64,000 bases of DNA from Chamaelirium japonicum. Its lineage: Eukaryota; Streptophyta; Magnoliopsida; Liliales; Melanthiaceae. This document shows, piece after piece, positions 11,801 to 24,647 of this stretch; the first letter of the stretch is position 1, and each line of letters opens with the position of its first letter. A model generated the notes under the pieces. The model was not told where the DNA came from and made no database searches. It saw nothing but the letters and a program-made list of their open reading frames with translations. The stretch lies in the NCBI GenBank assembly GCA_947650365.1, contig OX393551.1:4470001-4534000 (forward strand). Reading direction: 5' to 3'. Position numbers and translations under genes: made by a program.

Positions 11801-12130
11801 GGTGAGTGCTAAATCTTCTAAAGTGTTCTTTGATTCCCCAAGGATGGCACCTCGCGTGCGAGCTGATCGCATACGGTCTGATCTCTAAGGGAGCCGCGTG
11901 CGGGATGACCCGTAGAGTGGGCCGCGGGCGAGCCGATCGCTTGCGGTCTGACATCTAAGGGAGCCGCATGTGAGCTATCCGCGTGCAGGCTCGGCATCTA
12001 AGATGGTTGAATATTCTCAAGTACTCCTTGGTCCTTCAAAGGGGGCATCTCGCATGCGAGGAGGTTGTGAAGGTAGAGGCCGGCTTCTTTGGGAGTGTAA
12101 TTTGAACTCCAAGACGTATTCTAGTCACAA

Positions 12131-13151
12131 TGTTGCTTACCCAAAAATGGGGGTACGTTGGCTTTGAACTCGAGCTCACCCCCAGGGGGGGCTTTTTCTT
12201 TGGCTACCCAAGGTCTCCCCTTTCGTCTACCGAGGCCGCTCAAGGTGCATCCAAAGGTAAGGACAATCCCCAGGGGGACCCTGATGTCTCCACATGTCGC
12301 CTCCCATTACTGTCACTTGGACAACGAGCTGGTGACAATTTTGGCACCATCAAATTTCATTGTAGTAGCTACAGTGATCACTGTAGCAACCCGTGCCACT
12401 ATCCCGTTAAAAGAAAAAAGTGTTCTGTTAAAAAAAAACTAGATAATGGCGCAGGTTGCTACAGTGATTTTACAATAGCGACCCGTGCCACTATTTTCAT
12501 TAAAAAAAAGTGTCCCCATATCATCTATTTTTATTTAGTTTGGGAGGATCCCATGGATAAATTTGATATTTTAAAAAATATATCATTTAAATTGGTTGGG
12601 GAAGGATCTGTTACATACAACACTCGCAGTCACAGGAGAGTATCATCCCTTAAATTGTTATTATTCCGTGGAACTAGTACTTGGTCAAAACTATTTATTG
12701 TCATGCACCTTTCCGTGATGCTATATAGTATATGGACATGTACTTCATTTTTTTCTTTTTATTTTTGCAAATAAAAAATGACATTTGAGATTCCAAATCT
12801 AGCAAATTCAGTAAAAGAGAAGAGAAATCTGCAAGCCTCCCCTTCCCTCTTGCCGGCGGAAGAGGGCGAGCCTGATTAATGGGCACCACAGGGGTGCGGT
12901 CGTGTCGATCGTAGAGGAGCATCATCTAAGGGGGAGTTGAGGGCAAGCCTGATTTATGGGCATTAATGACGGATCTGAGGTCGTGGAGATGGCACGGAGG
13001 CGAATGTAGTCGGCGGCAGCGGCCACCTTACTGGGGATCAGCTGTATCAATTAATCAGGTAGCAGGTGTGATCACCACTGGGATCGCATTGCAATTTCTC
13101 CTTGCTTTGACCAAAATCCATTCGCTTCAAGTTTTAGGGTGTGAGTGTGAT
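12131..13151. other. Non-coding stretch without recognised gene
   Basis: A 214-codon plus-strand frame (12130-12774) has no recognisable domain and runs through low-complexity sequence. At 12365-12500 a segment containing GCTACAGTGAT and CCCGTGCCACTAT occurs twice about 95 bp apart. Nothing else stands out. Confidence 0.5.
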
Positions 13152-13920
13152 TAGGGGTGTTCATGGTTCGGGTTGGTTCGGTTTTTTGATAAATTTGGAA
13201 TCGAACAGGAGTTGATCGGTTCCCTAAAAAATGGAACCGAACCAAACCATTCCTTGGTAAAAACCAAACCAAAACAAACTAGAAAAGTTCGGTCTGGTTT
13301 GGTTTGGTTTTGCGGGTCTTTCAAATCGCTCGATAGCCTCAAAGATTGCCTCCTCAATTCTTTCCAAATACTTGATTGACAAAAATAATAATATTGAATT
13401 GGCAGTGAACATCCAACCAAATATTCTTGAATTGGCAGCGAAGCGAGAATGACCGAGCCACTGAGTTGGTTCATATTTCACTTTTACTTTGGGTGCTGCT
13501 ATTTGCCCCCATAGAATTACTAGCAACACCCTTAACTTTTCATTTTGAGATATTTCATAAGTTGGGACTTGGGGGTGCTATTAATTATATGGGTGCAAAT
13601 AGCAACACCCTTCACTTTTTAGTTTCATCATACAATTGAAAGTCTTGAATGTATCGAATGATGATAATTGAGGTCACCACCATGCATGTAATGTACAATA
13701 TTAATGAGACCCTACAGTAGTAACTACTGAGAGTATACTACCAATGGTTCGGGTTGGGTTTGTTTAGGTTATAAAACTCATAACATAGAACCGAACCGAT
13801 TTTAGCGGGTTTTTTTTTCCGGAACCGAACCGAATGGTCAAAAATATCCGATCCAAACCGAACTGAATAGACTCGTCCGGTTCGGTTTGGCGGGTCAACC
13901 CGAACCAATGAACACCCCTA
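13152..13920. mobile_element. hAT-like miniature inverted-repeat element
   Basis: 769 bp with perfect 13-bp terminal inverted repeats, TAGGGGTGTTCAT, continuing imperfectly as GGTTCGGGTT. It is flanked by a perfect 8-bp direct repeat, AGTGTGAT (13144-13151 and 13921-13928), the duplication length typical of hAT transposons. GAACCGAACC-type motifs recur in both subterminal regions. No transposase frame is present, so it is non-autonomous. Confidence 0.88.
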
Positions 13921-13969
13921 AGTGTGATGGAATCAAATCTCTGTTTGTCTAATAGATTATTATTATTAT

Positions 13970-14372
13970 GAGGAATGGGATGCTGCCTATCAAAGCAGTA
14001 TTTTTTGCTGCTTTGAGACATTGTTTGATCATCCTAGAAGTTTTGGAATTTGATGAAATTTGGTGAGAGTGTTGTCTAGGGTAAGATGATCATCCTCACA
14101 AATTTTCATCAAATTCCAAAACTTCTAAGAGGGTCAAATGGTCGAAGCAAAATCTGCAGATTTTAACGGTGACTGCGGACAGCTGCAGATTTTGCTTCGA
14201 CCATTTGAACCCCCTAGAAGTTTTGGAATTTGATGAAAATTTGTGAGGAAAATCATCTTACCCTAGAAAACATCCTCACCAAATTTCATCAAATTCCAAA
14301 ACTTCTAGGATGGTCAAACAATGTCTCAAAGCAGCAAAAAATACTGCTTTGATAGGCAGCATCCCATTCCTC
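13970..14372. mobile_element. Foldback element F10 inserted in an ATT repeat
   Basis: 403-bp near-palindrome: GAGGAATGGGATGCTGCC at the left is mirrored by GGCAGCATCCCATTCCTC at the right. Each half contains its own inverted copy of a GTTTTGGAATTTGATGAAA motif around TAGGGTAAGATGATC, and the centre is AACGGTGACTGCGGAC. The core is shared with F8 and F9 near 42 kb. Both flanks are ATT repeats, so a target duplication cannot be delimited. Confidence 0.85.
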
Positions 14373-14483
14373 ATTATTATTATTATTATTTTAAGATGGT
14401 GGTGTCGAGGAAGTGCAGTGGTGAGGATTGTAAGGTGGTACAGTTGGTGATGTTATGGAAGGCCGGAGGGGTGACGGTGATGC

Positions 14484-16693
14484 TGTTGGAAACAAATCAG
14501 AGGCGCAACGGAAGCCGGACTCGATCGATACGGTGTGCGATACATTTTTAAAATTTTCTTAAGAAACAATCATATGCGCAAGATTAAAATGAAATGCAAA
14601 CGAATCCCTATGGTCATCTATCGAAACACACCATAAATGTTATGCATGCAATTCAATAGATCTAAGGTTTTGTTTATTATACCTCCGTGCGGGATTTAAC
14701 ACCGCGATGTTAATCTTCCAAGTTGATGATGACGGAAGTATCCACGTGCGTGGGAGAAGCCTCGTTCTTCTTCGGGTACACCCGATCTCGCGAATCGACC
14801 CGGATCCTTGCACTCCAATCTCTGAGTGCTTCGGAGTGCAAGCTTTCTCTTCTTCTTTATCACACCCACTCTATGAGGAGAAGATGATGAGATGATGAAG
14901 ATTTTCTCTTCACACCTTAGGTCAAACCCAAAGAATGAGAGAGATGAGTGCCCGAGAGAGAGAGGGAGGCCAAAAGCGAACACAAGGGGGAGAGGGATCG
15001 GTCTTTCTCTTCAAAATCTGAATGAGGCTCGATTTTCCTTGCCTAATATGTATTGAAAACCGTGCCCCTCTCTCCCCTTGTCCATATGAACCGTTCCCCC
15101 TTCTCTCTCTCTCATTAATCCTCAAAAATAAATGCCCACTATTGTATAGTTGCCATATTTTGTTTTGCAATTAAAGGAAATAGATTCAAATCATTTCAAA
15201 TCTGAATTAAACCCTTTAAATATGGATTTGATGGCCATGCATATTTTTCCTAATGGGGGGGGGGGCGGCCATTAGGGCATGCGGGATATTTTGAAATGAC
15301 CAAAATGCCCCCCATGCATCTAGTGGCCATCCACCTCATATCGGAGCATATATGCTCCATCTCAGTGCATGATAATGTACTCTAACACTTAGGGCACCTC
15401 ATCCATACCTATTTAACATACCATGGAGTTATGAATAGTGTTTTTACTATTTACTGGGGTGCCCTAAGTAAAACGTGGGGTGCCCCTATAGTAAAAATCA
15501 CTAAACACACAGATCGTGCTCTAGTGCGACATGCACACACGGAATGAACTCCTTATGGCATTATGGCAACATCGTGTGTCCCTACACTACACTGGGGTTG
15601 CCCCCTAATGAACACACTTAGTCCTGTGCAACCACCATGCCCTAGTGCAATGCACTTATGGAAAACAGGACGATTAAGGCATTATTTCTTCAACTCGTAT
15701 TGTACAGTGAGACAAGGAGAAAGTTATGATCCGTAACGATCGTGGATAAGGTGGAACCTTCAGGGACTAAGATTCATGGCTTCCAACCGGACCCGATCGA
15801 TACACTACCCAAGTGTCCCTGTCAATCCTCTAGGTCCCGGTTAACCTGTGTGGCCACCCAGAGTGCGACGCAGGCTGCACTCCAATTCTCCCAGACTTAC
15901 TAAGCTCTCTCGCATACCCCTGCTCTCCGCTTAGATAGGTAATTAGATGTCCCTTCACTCGGTGCCATGTGTCAACTTGAGCGGTGGAGAGCACCGTCAG
16001 ACTCAAGTGACCATATGACTAGGTTCCTTCCAGGTTGATTAACACACCGTACCTCCGATCATTTTGGCCAAACAACCGGATTCGGTCTAACAGCTCAACT
16101 GTTAACCACCAGGCCTGGTTTTAGTACGGTGTATATCAGACCAAGGAACGCACCTCCCAATGGGGATGTGAATAGCCTGCAGGAGTGGCATGCCGATGCA
16201 ACGTCAGCTCGGCAACCCAGCGCACCGTGGTTTTGGGTCATGGTTAGATCCCTCACACGTTGGTGAACCAAAGTTACCCAAACTGGTTAGTCCACCGGTC
16301 ATGATTCCTCAGGGTTTAGGACCTATTACCCTAAGCAGAAACATGGCTATATGCACCGGTGTCTGCTCACCGATCTGTGCACCGTGTTGGTTCTGTTCAG
16401 CCACAGACACTGTGCTTGGCAATGACCATAGTGGAGAAACCCATGCTCTGTCATTCCAACAGCTTAACCTGATAGGGCGACCAACCCTAATCAGAACTGC
16501 GAACAATTTAGGCTAATAGTACTAATCAACTGAGTCTCCCACTCAGATGAACCACTATACAGCCATGGCTCTTTTCAGTTCAATATATAGAACACGTAGA
16601 ATACGCACCAATTAAGCTATTCTAATATAAATATCAACTCATTTATTAATCAACCATGGTTTTTACAAGCCCTAGACCATATCTTACTCAACA
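14484..16693 (-). repeat. Copy B 3' LTR
   Basis: 2210 bp, paired with 22433-24647. It lacks eight bases (CTTAGGAT) near the inner-type end that the other LTR has, and has a longer G run near 15260. The distal half shares blocks such as GAGCACCGTCAGA and ACCACCAGGCCTGG with the copy C LTR, showing common ancestry. Confidence 0.95.
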
Positions 16694-16706
16694 ATCTCCC
16701 ACTTGG
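16694..16706 (-). other. Copy B polypurine tract
   Basis: The minus strand reads CAAGTGGGAGAT directly before the 3' LTR. The same sequence precedes the copy C 3' LTR. It primes second-strand DNA synthesis. Confidence 0.75.
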
Positions 16707-16707
16707 T

Positions 16708-19700
16708 CTAGCGAGGAAAAACGGTTCTGACTCCCATAGCTTCTACATGCTGCTCAAACGCCTTTGCAGGAATCGCCTTTGTAAAGGGATCAGCAACATT
16801 GTCTGCAGATGCTATCTTTGTCACCGCTACTTGCCCTTCCTTCTGAAACTGCCGAATCATGTGGAACTTGCGTTCGATATGTTTCCCTTCTGGTGGTGTC
16901 TTGGCTCCTTGGCCTGTGCTACCGCTCCACTATTGTCACAATAAAGGACAATAGGTGACTGAGCCTCTGGTACGCACCCTAAATCCAATAAGAACTTTTT
17001 GAGCCACACCACTTCTTTTCCAGCCTCGCACGCTGCGACGTACTCAGCTTCAGTGGTGGAGTCTGCGATGCAACCTTGCTTCACACTCCGCCAACTTACT
17101 GCTCCTCCTCCTAACATGAAAACATAACCTGAAGTCGATTTTCTAGATTCCACATCTGACATAAAGTCACCATCCGTGTATCCAATCAGCGTCAATTCCT
17201 GTGAAGTGTAGACTAACTCATAATCCCTCGTACGATGAAGGTACTTGAGTATACTCTTTACAGCAGTCCAATGTGCTGGACCCGGATTCGACTGAAACCG
17301 ACCCATCATATCTACTGCAAAACAGATATCTGGCCTCGTGCACTACATGGCATACATTAGACTACCCACTGCTGAAGCTTAAGGTATCTTTTGCATTTCT
17401 GCCTTCTCCTCAGGTGTCTTAGGACATTGATCTTTAGACAATTTCAAGCCATATCTGAATGGCAAGAAACCCTTCTTGGAGTCCTGCATACTGAATCTGG
17501 CCAGTATCTTATCTATATAAGCAGTTTGTGAGAGCGAGAGAATCTTGTTCTGGCGATCTTGAGTTACCTTAATCCCGAGAACATAACTCGCCTCACCTAG
17601 GTCTTTCATATCGAATTGCGAGGATAACCAAACTTTTACCGTAGATAATGTTCCTACGTCATTTCCAATCAGTAGTATATCATCTACATAAAGTATTAAA
17701 TATACCACTGTTGTATTATCACTCCTTTTGTACACACAAGGTTCATCCTCATTTTGATCAAATCCGTATGAGCGGATTGTCTGATCAAAACGGATATTCC
17801 AACTTCTGGATGCTTGTTTCAATCCATAGATGGACCTCTGAAGTTTGCAAACCAGATCTTCCTGACCTACTGACTCAAAACCTGGAGGCTGCATCATATA
17901 TATGTCTTCCTCCAAATCCCCATTGAGGAAAGCTGTCTTGACATCCATCTGCCAGATCTCCCAATTATAGTGGGCTGCGATGGATAAGAGGATTAGAATA
18001 GACTTAAACATAGCTACCGGTGAGAAGGTCTCATCATAATCGATCCCTTCTCGTTGGGTAAAACCCTTGGCAACTAATCTAGCTTTATAAGTCTCAATGG
18101 AACCATCGGGTCCTCTTTTCTTCTTGTACACCCACTTACACCCAATAGGTTTAATATTGGGTGATGGTGCAATAAGTGTCCAGACATTATTTTGGGACAT
18201 AAATGCAATTTCTGCCTCCATGGCTTTTTGCCAAGCAGAACTGTCAGAAGATTTCATTGCCTCATCATAGCTCAAGGGATCATCCTCCTGAATCTCTGGA
18301 TCGACTAATAAAGTCTCTCCATAGTATCTGTCAGGAGCTCTGATTTGTCTCCCACTGCGACGAGGTAATGGTGGTACTGAGCGATTCGTTTCTACAGTCT
18401 CTGGTATACTAGTTTCAATGTTACCTCTTCCCTCTATGTTACCGGATGTGCTACCTCCACCAGTACCCAGTAGCTCTTCCAGAACTACCTTACTGGTTGG
18501 CTTGTGGTCTATAATATAGTCCTGCTCTAGGTAGATGGCATTCGTAGTAACGAGTACCTTCTTATCCTCAGGATCATAGAATATACCACCTTTTGTTTCT
18601 TTAGGATAGCCCATGAACAGACATACCTTAGACTTAGTCTCCATCTTATCCCTCTTGTCCTTTCGCACATGTGCAGGACATCCCCATATTCTGAAATGCT
18701 GCAGTGTAGGCTTTCGCTTTGACCACAGTTCTCTAGGAGTTAGAGGCACTGATTTAGATGGGACATGGTTTAAGATATAAGCTGTTGTTAATAGGGCATA
18801 TCCCCAAAATGTGGTCGGTAAACTAGCATAACTCATCATACTACGGACCATGTCCAACAAGGTCTGATTCCTTCTCTCAAAAACTCCATTCTGTTGTGGT
18901 GTACCTGGAGCAGTCAACTGGGATACAATCCCACTGTCTCTAAGATACCCAAAGAACTCGTCCGATAGGAACTCACCTCCTCGATCAGATCGAAGGGATT
19001 TCACATATCTACCAGTCTGCTTTTCAACTTCGGCTCTAAATTCTTTGAACTTGTCAAAGGACTCAGACTTTCGATGCATTAGGTAGATATAGCCATATCT
19101 TGAGTAATCATCAGTAAACGTGATGAAGTACTCATGGTCTCCTATCGCCTGGACGCTCATGGGTCCACATACATCAGAATAAACTAACTCTAATATCTCT
19201 GTGGCCCTATTCCCTTTGGCTTTAAAAGCCCTCTTGGTCATTTTGCCCTCCAGACAAGACTCACAGGTTGAAAGGATCTCCGAGGGATCTGTTTCCAGAA
19301 GCCCGGCCTTGACCAACCTATGAATTCTATCGGAGGCAATATGCCCAAGTCTTAGATGCCACAATAGAGTTAGATTTTCTAAAGGTTTCTTGCGTTTAGA
19401 TGAGTTAATATTCAAAGCTGTTATGTTTTCTTTCTCTAATTTAGGACTTAGAATATAGAGACTATTCTGAACTATTCCTCTAATAATGAAGGTTCTATTC
19501 ATTCTAATAGACACACCAGATGTATCAAAAAGAACTGAATAACCATCATTCACCATAGAAGAAACAGAAATTAGATTACGTCTCAAAGACGGTACATATA
19601 ATACGTCTCTTAAAATCAAAGTCTTTACATTAGAAAAAGATAAATAAACATCTCCAACTGCTTCTGCGATTGCAACAGCATCAGTCCCCATGCTCAGGAC

Positions 19701-20666
19701 CACTTTCTCATCAAGTAGCCTTCTGCTTACCTGGAACCCCTGTAAAGAGTTACAGGCATAGTCAGTGGAACCAGAATCCACAATCCAAGATGCAAAAGAA
19801 CTGCTACTTGAAAGAAGTGACTCAATTACAAGTTGCTGAGAATTACCTGTCCCAGCACCCTGAGGCTTTGTGCAGTCCTTTTTCCAATGGCCCTTTTCGC
19901 CACATCTGAAGCACTTCGTGCTTGGTGACTTCATCTCTCTTGACTTAGAGGTCCCCACATGGCTCTGCAGAGACCCTGCCTTCGGCTTCTTGTTCTTAGG
20001 CTTCTTGCTCATAGGCTTCTTAGCCTTCAGAGCAGCCCTGCGCTTAGCACTTAATGCCTCACCTTTAACCTTGAACCCGTCTTCTGCTGCCTGGAGAGCT
20101 CCAAGAAGCTCTGCATTTGTCATCTCCAACTTGTTAAGGTTGAAGTTAGTGACAAAGCCTTCAAAGGCTCCAGACAGGGACGCAAGGAAGATATCAGTCA
20201 TAACCTCGTTATCCAGCACAATGTTCATGGTATCCAGTTCGTTCTGGAACCCGAGCATTTTCAGCATGTGTTCCTGGACAGGCGTCCCTTCGGACATCTT
20301 AGTGCTAACGAGCTTTTTCATTGTGAGGTAGCGCGTTATGCGGCTATGCCCTTCAAACATTTCTTTGAGGTATAGCATCATATCAGAAGCATCAGGCATT
20401 TCTTCGACTTGCTTCTGTAGAGTTGTCTGCAAGGAAGCTATGATATAGCACTTGCACATCTCATTAGAATCTCGCCAGTCGGAGAAAGCCTTGGTCTCTG
20501 CCTCAGTGGCATCTGGACCCGGTAGGTTCGATTCCTGAGTGGTTAGGGCCATGGTGTGTTTACCAATCCTCAGAATAAGCATGAGGTTGCGTTTCCAGTC
20601 CTCATAGTTAGGACCCGTAAGCTTGTTATTATTTAGGATGGCAGATAAGGGGTCTAGTTTGGTCAT
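16708..20666 (-). pseudogene. Copy B gag-pol polyprotein, nearly intact
   Basis: One open frame runs from 20702 to 17379; the ATG at 20664-20666, shared with copies A and C, is the likely start. Counting from 20702: gag core about 40-230, CCHC knuckle CFRCGEKGHWKKDC at 264-277, protease D-S-G at 309-311, pre-integrase zinc-binding region near 445, integrase D, D(35)E with its second Asp near 573 and Glu near 609, and reverse transcriptase YVDD at 1005-1008. A TAA at 17379-17381 (Tyr in copy C) and an in-frame TAG at 17343-17345 (Gln in copy C) then cut off RNase H, which continues open at 17309-16857. A 1-nt frameshift near 16885, just before the conserved K-H-I-E-R-K segment, disrupts the last part; the original stop is at 16708-16710. 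Virus-like-particle protein and enzymes for copy-and-paste transposition. Confidence 0.93.
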
Positions 20667-22417
20667 CTGAAAAATAAATGGGAGTATATTAGAATGCTTC
20701 ATAAACTTATTTTATGGTGTTTTTAAAATGAGTCAAATTATATCCAAACGTCAACGCTACCCTCAAAGCGGAGACATATTTATGGATCAATTTTACCATG
20801 TATATGAGATCTCGAATTCGGATACACCCGCCCTAGGGGGCAGTGTGCAGCATCCTCCGCTCACAGCAGGTCTCTCGGACCCAATCCAAATCTGCCACAG
20901 ACGGGCTATAATGGACCATGGTTTTCTTTTGGCCAGCACCCCGTGATCTCCATGCGACGCAACGGGTAGCCTCACGGGTGCTCCGGATGCTTACCCACAA
21001 GCCTAGGCAATCATAACACGGGAGTTCATGCGGCCCCCGCAAGGGCGGGAAAAGCCCTTCTCTCCTGGCATTGTGACCACCATATCCCGAAGGAGACTGC
21101 TAAGCCTCCGGCATGACAGAAAATAACTCTCACCCGAGGGGGATGTTGAGCCATACCCTATCACCCGAAAATTCAGCAGTTGGCCGTGGAGGCCAGGGGT
21201 ACTCACACTGAGTCCTCTTACACATCCCTTAATTATTATGAGGGTTATTTCAATGCAAGTATTTTAGATCCTAGGTTGCGACACCCTAGACCTAGACCCT
21301 GGTCATACCGTGCTCCCACTAGAGTTAAGATCTCTTATGAAGTATAGATAGACTTGGAGAGGACCATAGTCCATATCCCGTGGATACTCAGTTGTCACCT
21401 TTCTCCCGAGAATCACATTACGTACTTTCCAAGCCTTCGATACTAAATAAAATGATCATTACCCTTTGTGCTCTAGAGCCTAGCCTATGGTCTAGACATA
21501 CAAGGAAAGGTCTCCCATTAGTATGACTCCTCGTATGCAACTTGATGTTTGATGTCATAGATGATCACCACATCACTATTGGTTTCGATGTCAAACCAAT
21601 TAGGGACATCCGACAACCTCCGTCGGACCTCAACCTAACGGTGGCATAATCGAGTGTTATGGGATCCAACTACCATCAAACACCAATTAAACTACGGGTG
21701 TCATTAAATGGAGATCTAACCTGATGGTCGCAGGGACCAAGTGGGGAAAAGGCATCCCACACACAATGGGGAAAGGGCATCCCACAATCTAATACCTATA
21801 GCATTAGAATATATAATTTCACCGGGGTCTTAGAAAATATCCAACTACCATCAAACATAAACATCTATTGATATCAAGTTCAGGGTCCGACCCCTGAACC
21901 TGACTAGCAATGCTCTGATGATCTGGTTCATGGCATCTTCTGGATATCTCTTCCTTTGGCCCACCACATCTGGTCTTCCGGTAATGGATTTTCCATCTGA
22001 TCTTGTCCTCCAAATCTTCAGCCTGTAATTGAAAAATCTAGTATGCTCCGAGCAATCGCTCGTTCATACACATTTTCCTAGGATAAAGAATAATGAAAGT
22101 ACAAGAATAGATATAATTGGCCGGGAAAAACCAAGTCGTGGAACAACCTCCACGTACTTGTCCCATTAGGCCTTACAACCATCCATCACAGAAAGAACAA
22201 AAAAAAAACTATGCAATCATTTTTTTCGGGGTCCGACCCCCAAAACCAAACAATCACAATTATTATTTTGTAGCGGCGCCCTGCAGGAAAACATAGCATG
22301 CAACACATATGCATATATGATCTAGCGCATGCAAACCCCGGTGAATGCATTCATTCATCAAATACGCATTTGATTCGATTCATAGAAATTTTTTTTCGTG
22401 AATCGCACACCGAAAAT
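20667..22417 (-). other. Copy B untranslated leader
   Basis: About 1.75 kb with no credible frame between primer site and gag. Blocks such as CAACTTGATGTTTGATGTCA near 21540 have counterparts in the copy C leader near 59390, although the LTR ends of the two families differ. Conservation suggests an RNA function such as packaging or translation control (inference). Confidence 0.65.
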
Positions 22418-22430
22418 GGCTCTGATACCA
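22418..22430 (-). other. Copy B primer-binding site, tRNA-Met
   Basis: The minus strand reads TGGTATCAGAGCC two bases inside the 5' LTR. This complements the 3' end of initiator tRNA-Met, the usual copia primer. Confidence 0.92.
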
Positions 22431-22432
22431 TT

Positions 22433-24647
22433 TGTTGGAAACAAATCAGAGGCGCAACGGAAGCCGGACTCGATCTTAGGATCGATACGGTGTGCGATAC
22501 ATTTTTAAAATTTTCTTAAGAAACAATCATATGCGCAAGATTAAAATGAAATGCAAACGAATCCCTATGGTCATCTATCGAAACACACCATAAATGTTAT
22601 GCATGCAATTCAATAGATCTAAGGTTTTGTTTATTATACCTCCGTGCGGGATTTAACACCGCGATGTTAATCTTCCAAGTTGATGATAACGGAAGTATCC
22701 ACGTGCGTGGGAGAAGCCTCGTTCTTCTTCGGGTACACCCGATCTCGCGAATCGGCCCGGATCCTTGCACTCCAATCTCTGAGTGCTTCGGAGTGCAAGA
22801 TTTCTCTTCTTCTTTATCACACCCACTCTATGAGGAGAAGATGATGAGATGATGAAGATTTTCTCTTCACACCTTAGGTCAAACCCAAAGAATGAGAGAG
22901 ATGAGTGCCCGAGAGAGAGAGGGAGGCCAAAAGCGAACACAAAGGGGAGAGGGATCGGTCTTTCTCTTCAAAATCTGAATGAGGCTCGGTTTTCCTTGCC
23001 TAATATGTATTGAAAACCGTGCCCCTCTCTCCCCTTGTCCATATGAACCGTTCCCCCTTCTCTCTCTCTCATTAATCCTCAAAAATAAATGCCCACTATT
23101 GTATAGTTGCCATATTTGGTTTTGCAATTAAAGGGAATAGATTCAAATCATTTCAAATCTGAATTAAACCCTTTAAATATGGATTTGATGGCCATGCATA
23201 TTTTTCCTAATGGGGGGGGCGGCCATTAGGGCATGCGGGACATTTTGAAATGACCAAAATGCCCCCCATGCATCTAGTGGCCATCCACCTCATACCGGAG
23301 CATATATGCTCCATCTCAGTGCATGATAAAGTACTCTAACACTTAGGGCACCTCATCCATACCTATTTAACATACCATGGAGTTATAAATAGTGTTTTTA
23401 CTATTTACTGGGGTGCCCTAAGTAAAACGTGGGGTGCCCCTATAGTAAAAATCACTAAACACACAGACCGTGCTCTAGTGCGACACGCACACACGGAATG
23501 AACTCCTTATGGCATTATGGCAACATTGTGTGTCCCTACACTACTCTGGGGTTGCCCCCTAGTGAACACACTTAGTCCTGTGCAACCACCGTGTCCTAGT
23601 ACAATGCACTCATGGAAAACAGGACGATTAAGGCATTATTTCTTCAACTCGTATTGTACAGTGAGACAAGGAGAAAGTTATGATCCGTAACGATCATGGA
23701 TAAGGTGGAACCTTCAGGGACTAGGATTCATGGCTTCCAACCGGACCCGATCGACACACTACCCAAGTGTCCCTGTCAATCCTCTAAGTCCCGGTTAACC
23801 TGCGTGGCCACCCAGAGTGCGACGCAGGCTGCACTCCAATTCTCCCAGACTTACTAAGCTCTCTTGCATACCCCTGCTCTCCGCTTAGATAGGTAATTAG
23901 ATGTCCCTTCACTCGGTGCCATGTGTCAACTTGAGCGGTGGAGAGCACCGTCAGACTCAAGTGACCATATGACTAGGTTCCTTCCAGGTTGATTAACACA
24001 TCGTACCTTCTATCATTTTGGCCAAACAACCGGATTTGGTCTAACAGCTCAACTGTTAACCACCAGGCCTGGTTTTAGTACGGTGTATATCAGATCAAGG
24101 AACGCACCTCCCAATGGGGATGTGAATAGCCTGCATGAGTGGCATGCCGATGCAACGTCAGCTCGGCAACCCAGCGCACCGTGGTTTTAGGTCATGGTTA
24201 GATCCCTCACACGTTGGTGAACCAAAGTTACCCAAACTGGTTAGTCCACCGGTCATGGTTCCTCAGGGTTTAGGACCTATTACCCTAAGCAGAAACACGG
24301 CTATGTGCACCGGTGTCTGCTCACCGATCTGTGCACCGTGTTGGTTCTGTTCAACCACAGACACTGTGCTTGGCAATGACCATAGTGGAGAAACCCATGC
24401 TCTGTCATTCCAACAGCTTAACCTGATAGGGCGACCAACCCTAATCAGAACTGCGAACAATTTAGGCTAATAGTACTAATCAACTGAGTCTCCCACTCAG
24501 ATGAACCACTATACAGCCATGGCTCTTTTCAGTTCAATATATAGAACACGTAGAATACGCACCAATTAAGCTATTCTAATATAAATATCAACTCATTTAT
24601 TAATCAACCATGGTTTTTACAAGCCCTAGACCATATCTTACTCAACA
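22433..24647 (-). repeat. Copy B 5' LTR
   Basis: 2215 bp, TGTTGGAAAC to CTCAACA. It would hold promoter and polyadenylation signals; I could not identify a clear TATA box. Confidence 0.95.

Larger units (their letters stand above)
10541..12130 (-). repeat. Probable gypsy-type 5' LTR (outer end uncertain)
   Basis: Right of the boundary motif and without coding sequence. On the minus strand a TATA-like GTCTATAAAGGT lies at about 10719-10732, suitably placed for an LTR promoter. The outer half is minisatellite. I could not find a convincing TG...CA outer end or target duplication, so the right limit is approximate. Confidence 0.45.
14484..24647 (-). mobile_element. Ty1/copia LTR retrotransposon, copy B, structurally complete
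   Basis: 10,164 bp from TGTTGG to CAACA, flanked by a perfect 5-bp target duplication GATGC (14479-14483 and 24648-24652). Order in element orientation: 5' LTR (22433-24647), tRNA-Met primer site, leader of about 1.75 kb, gag-pol, polypurine tract, 3' LTR (14484-16693). By eye the LTRs differ by about 37 substitutions and a few indels over roughly 2.2 kb (about 1.7%), so the insertion is young compared with its neighbours. Long LTRs and leader fit a Tork/Angela-type lineage, but that label needs a tree. Gag-pol has two stops and one frameshift near the end, so it could move only with help. Confidence 0.95.

Noticed and set aside
12130-12774. 214-codon plus-strand frame
   Set aside because: No recognisable domain, passes through low-complexity sequence and repeated segments, and lies in repeat remnants.
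19670-20331. Plus-strand frames of 79 and 153 codons inside copy B
   Set aside because: Antisense to the intact gag frame.
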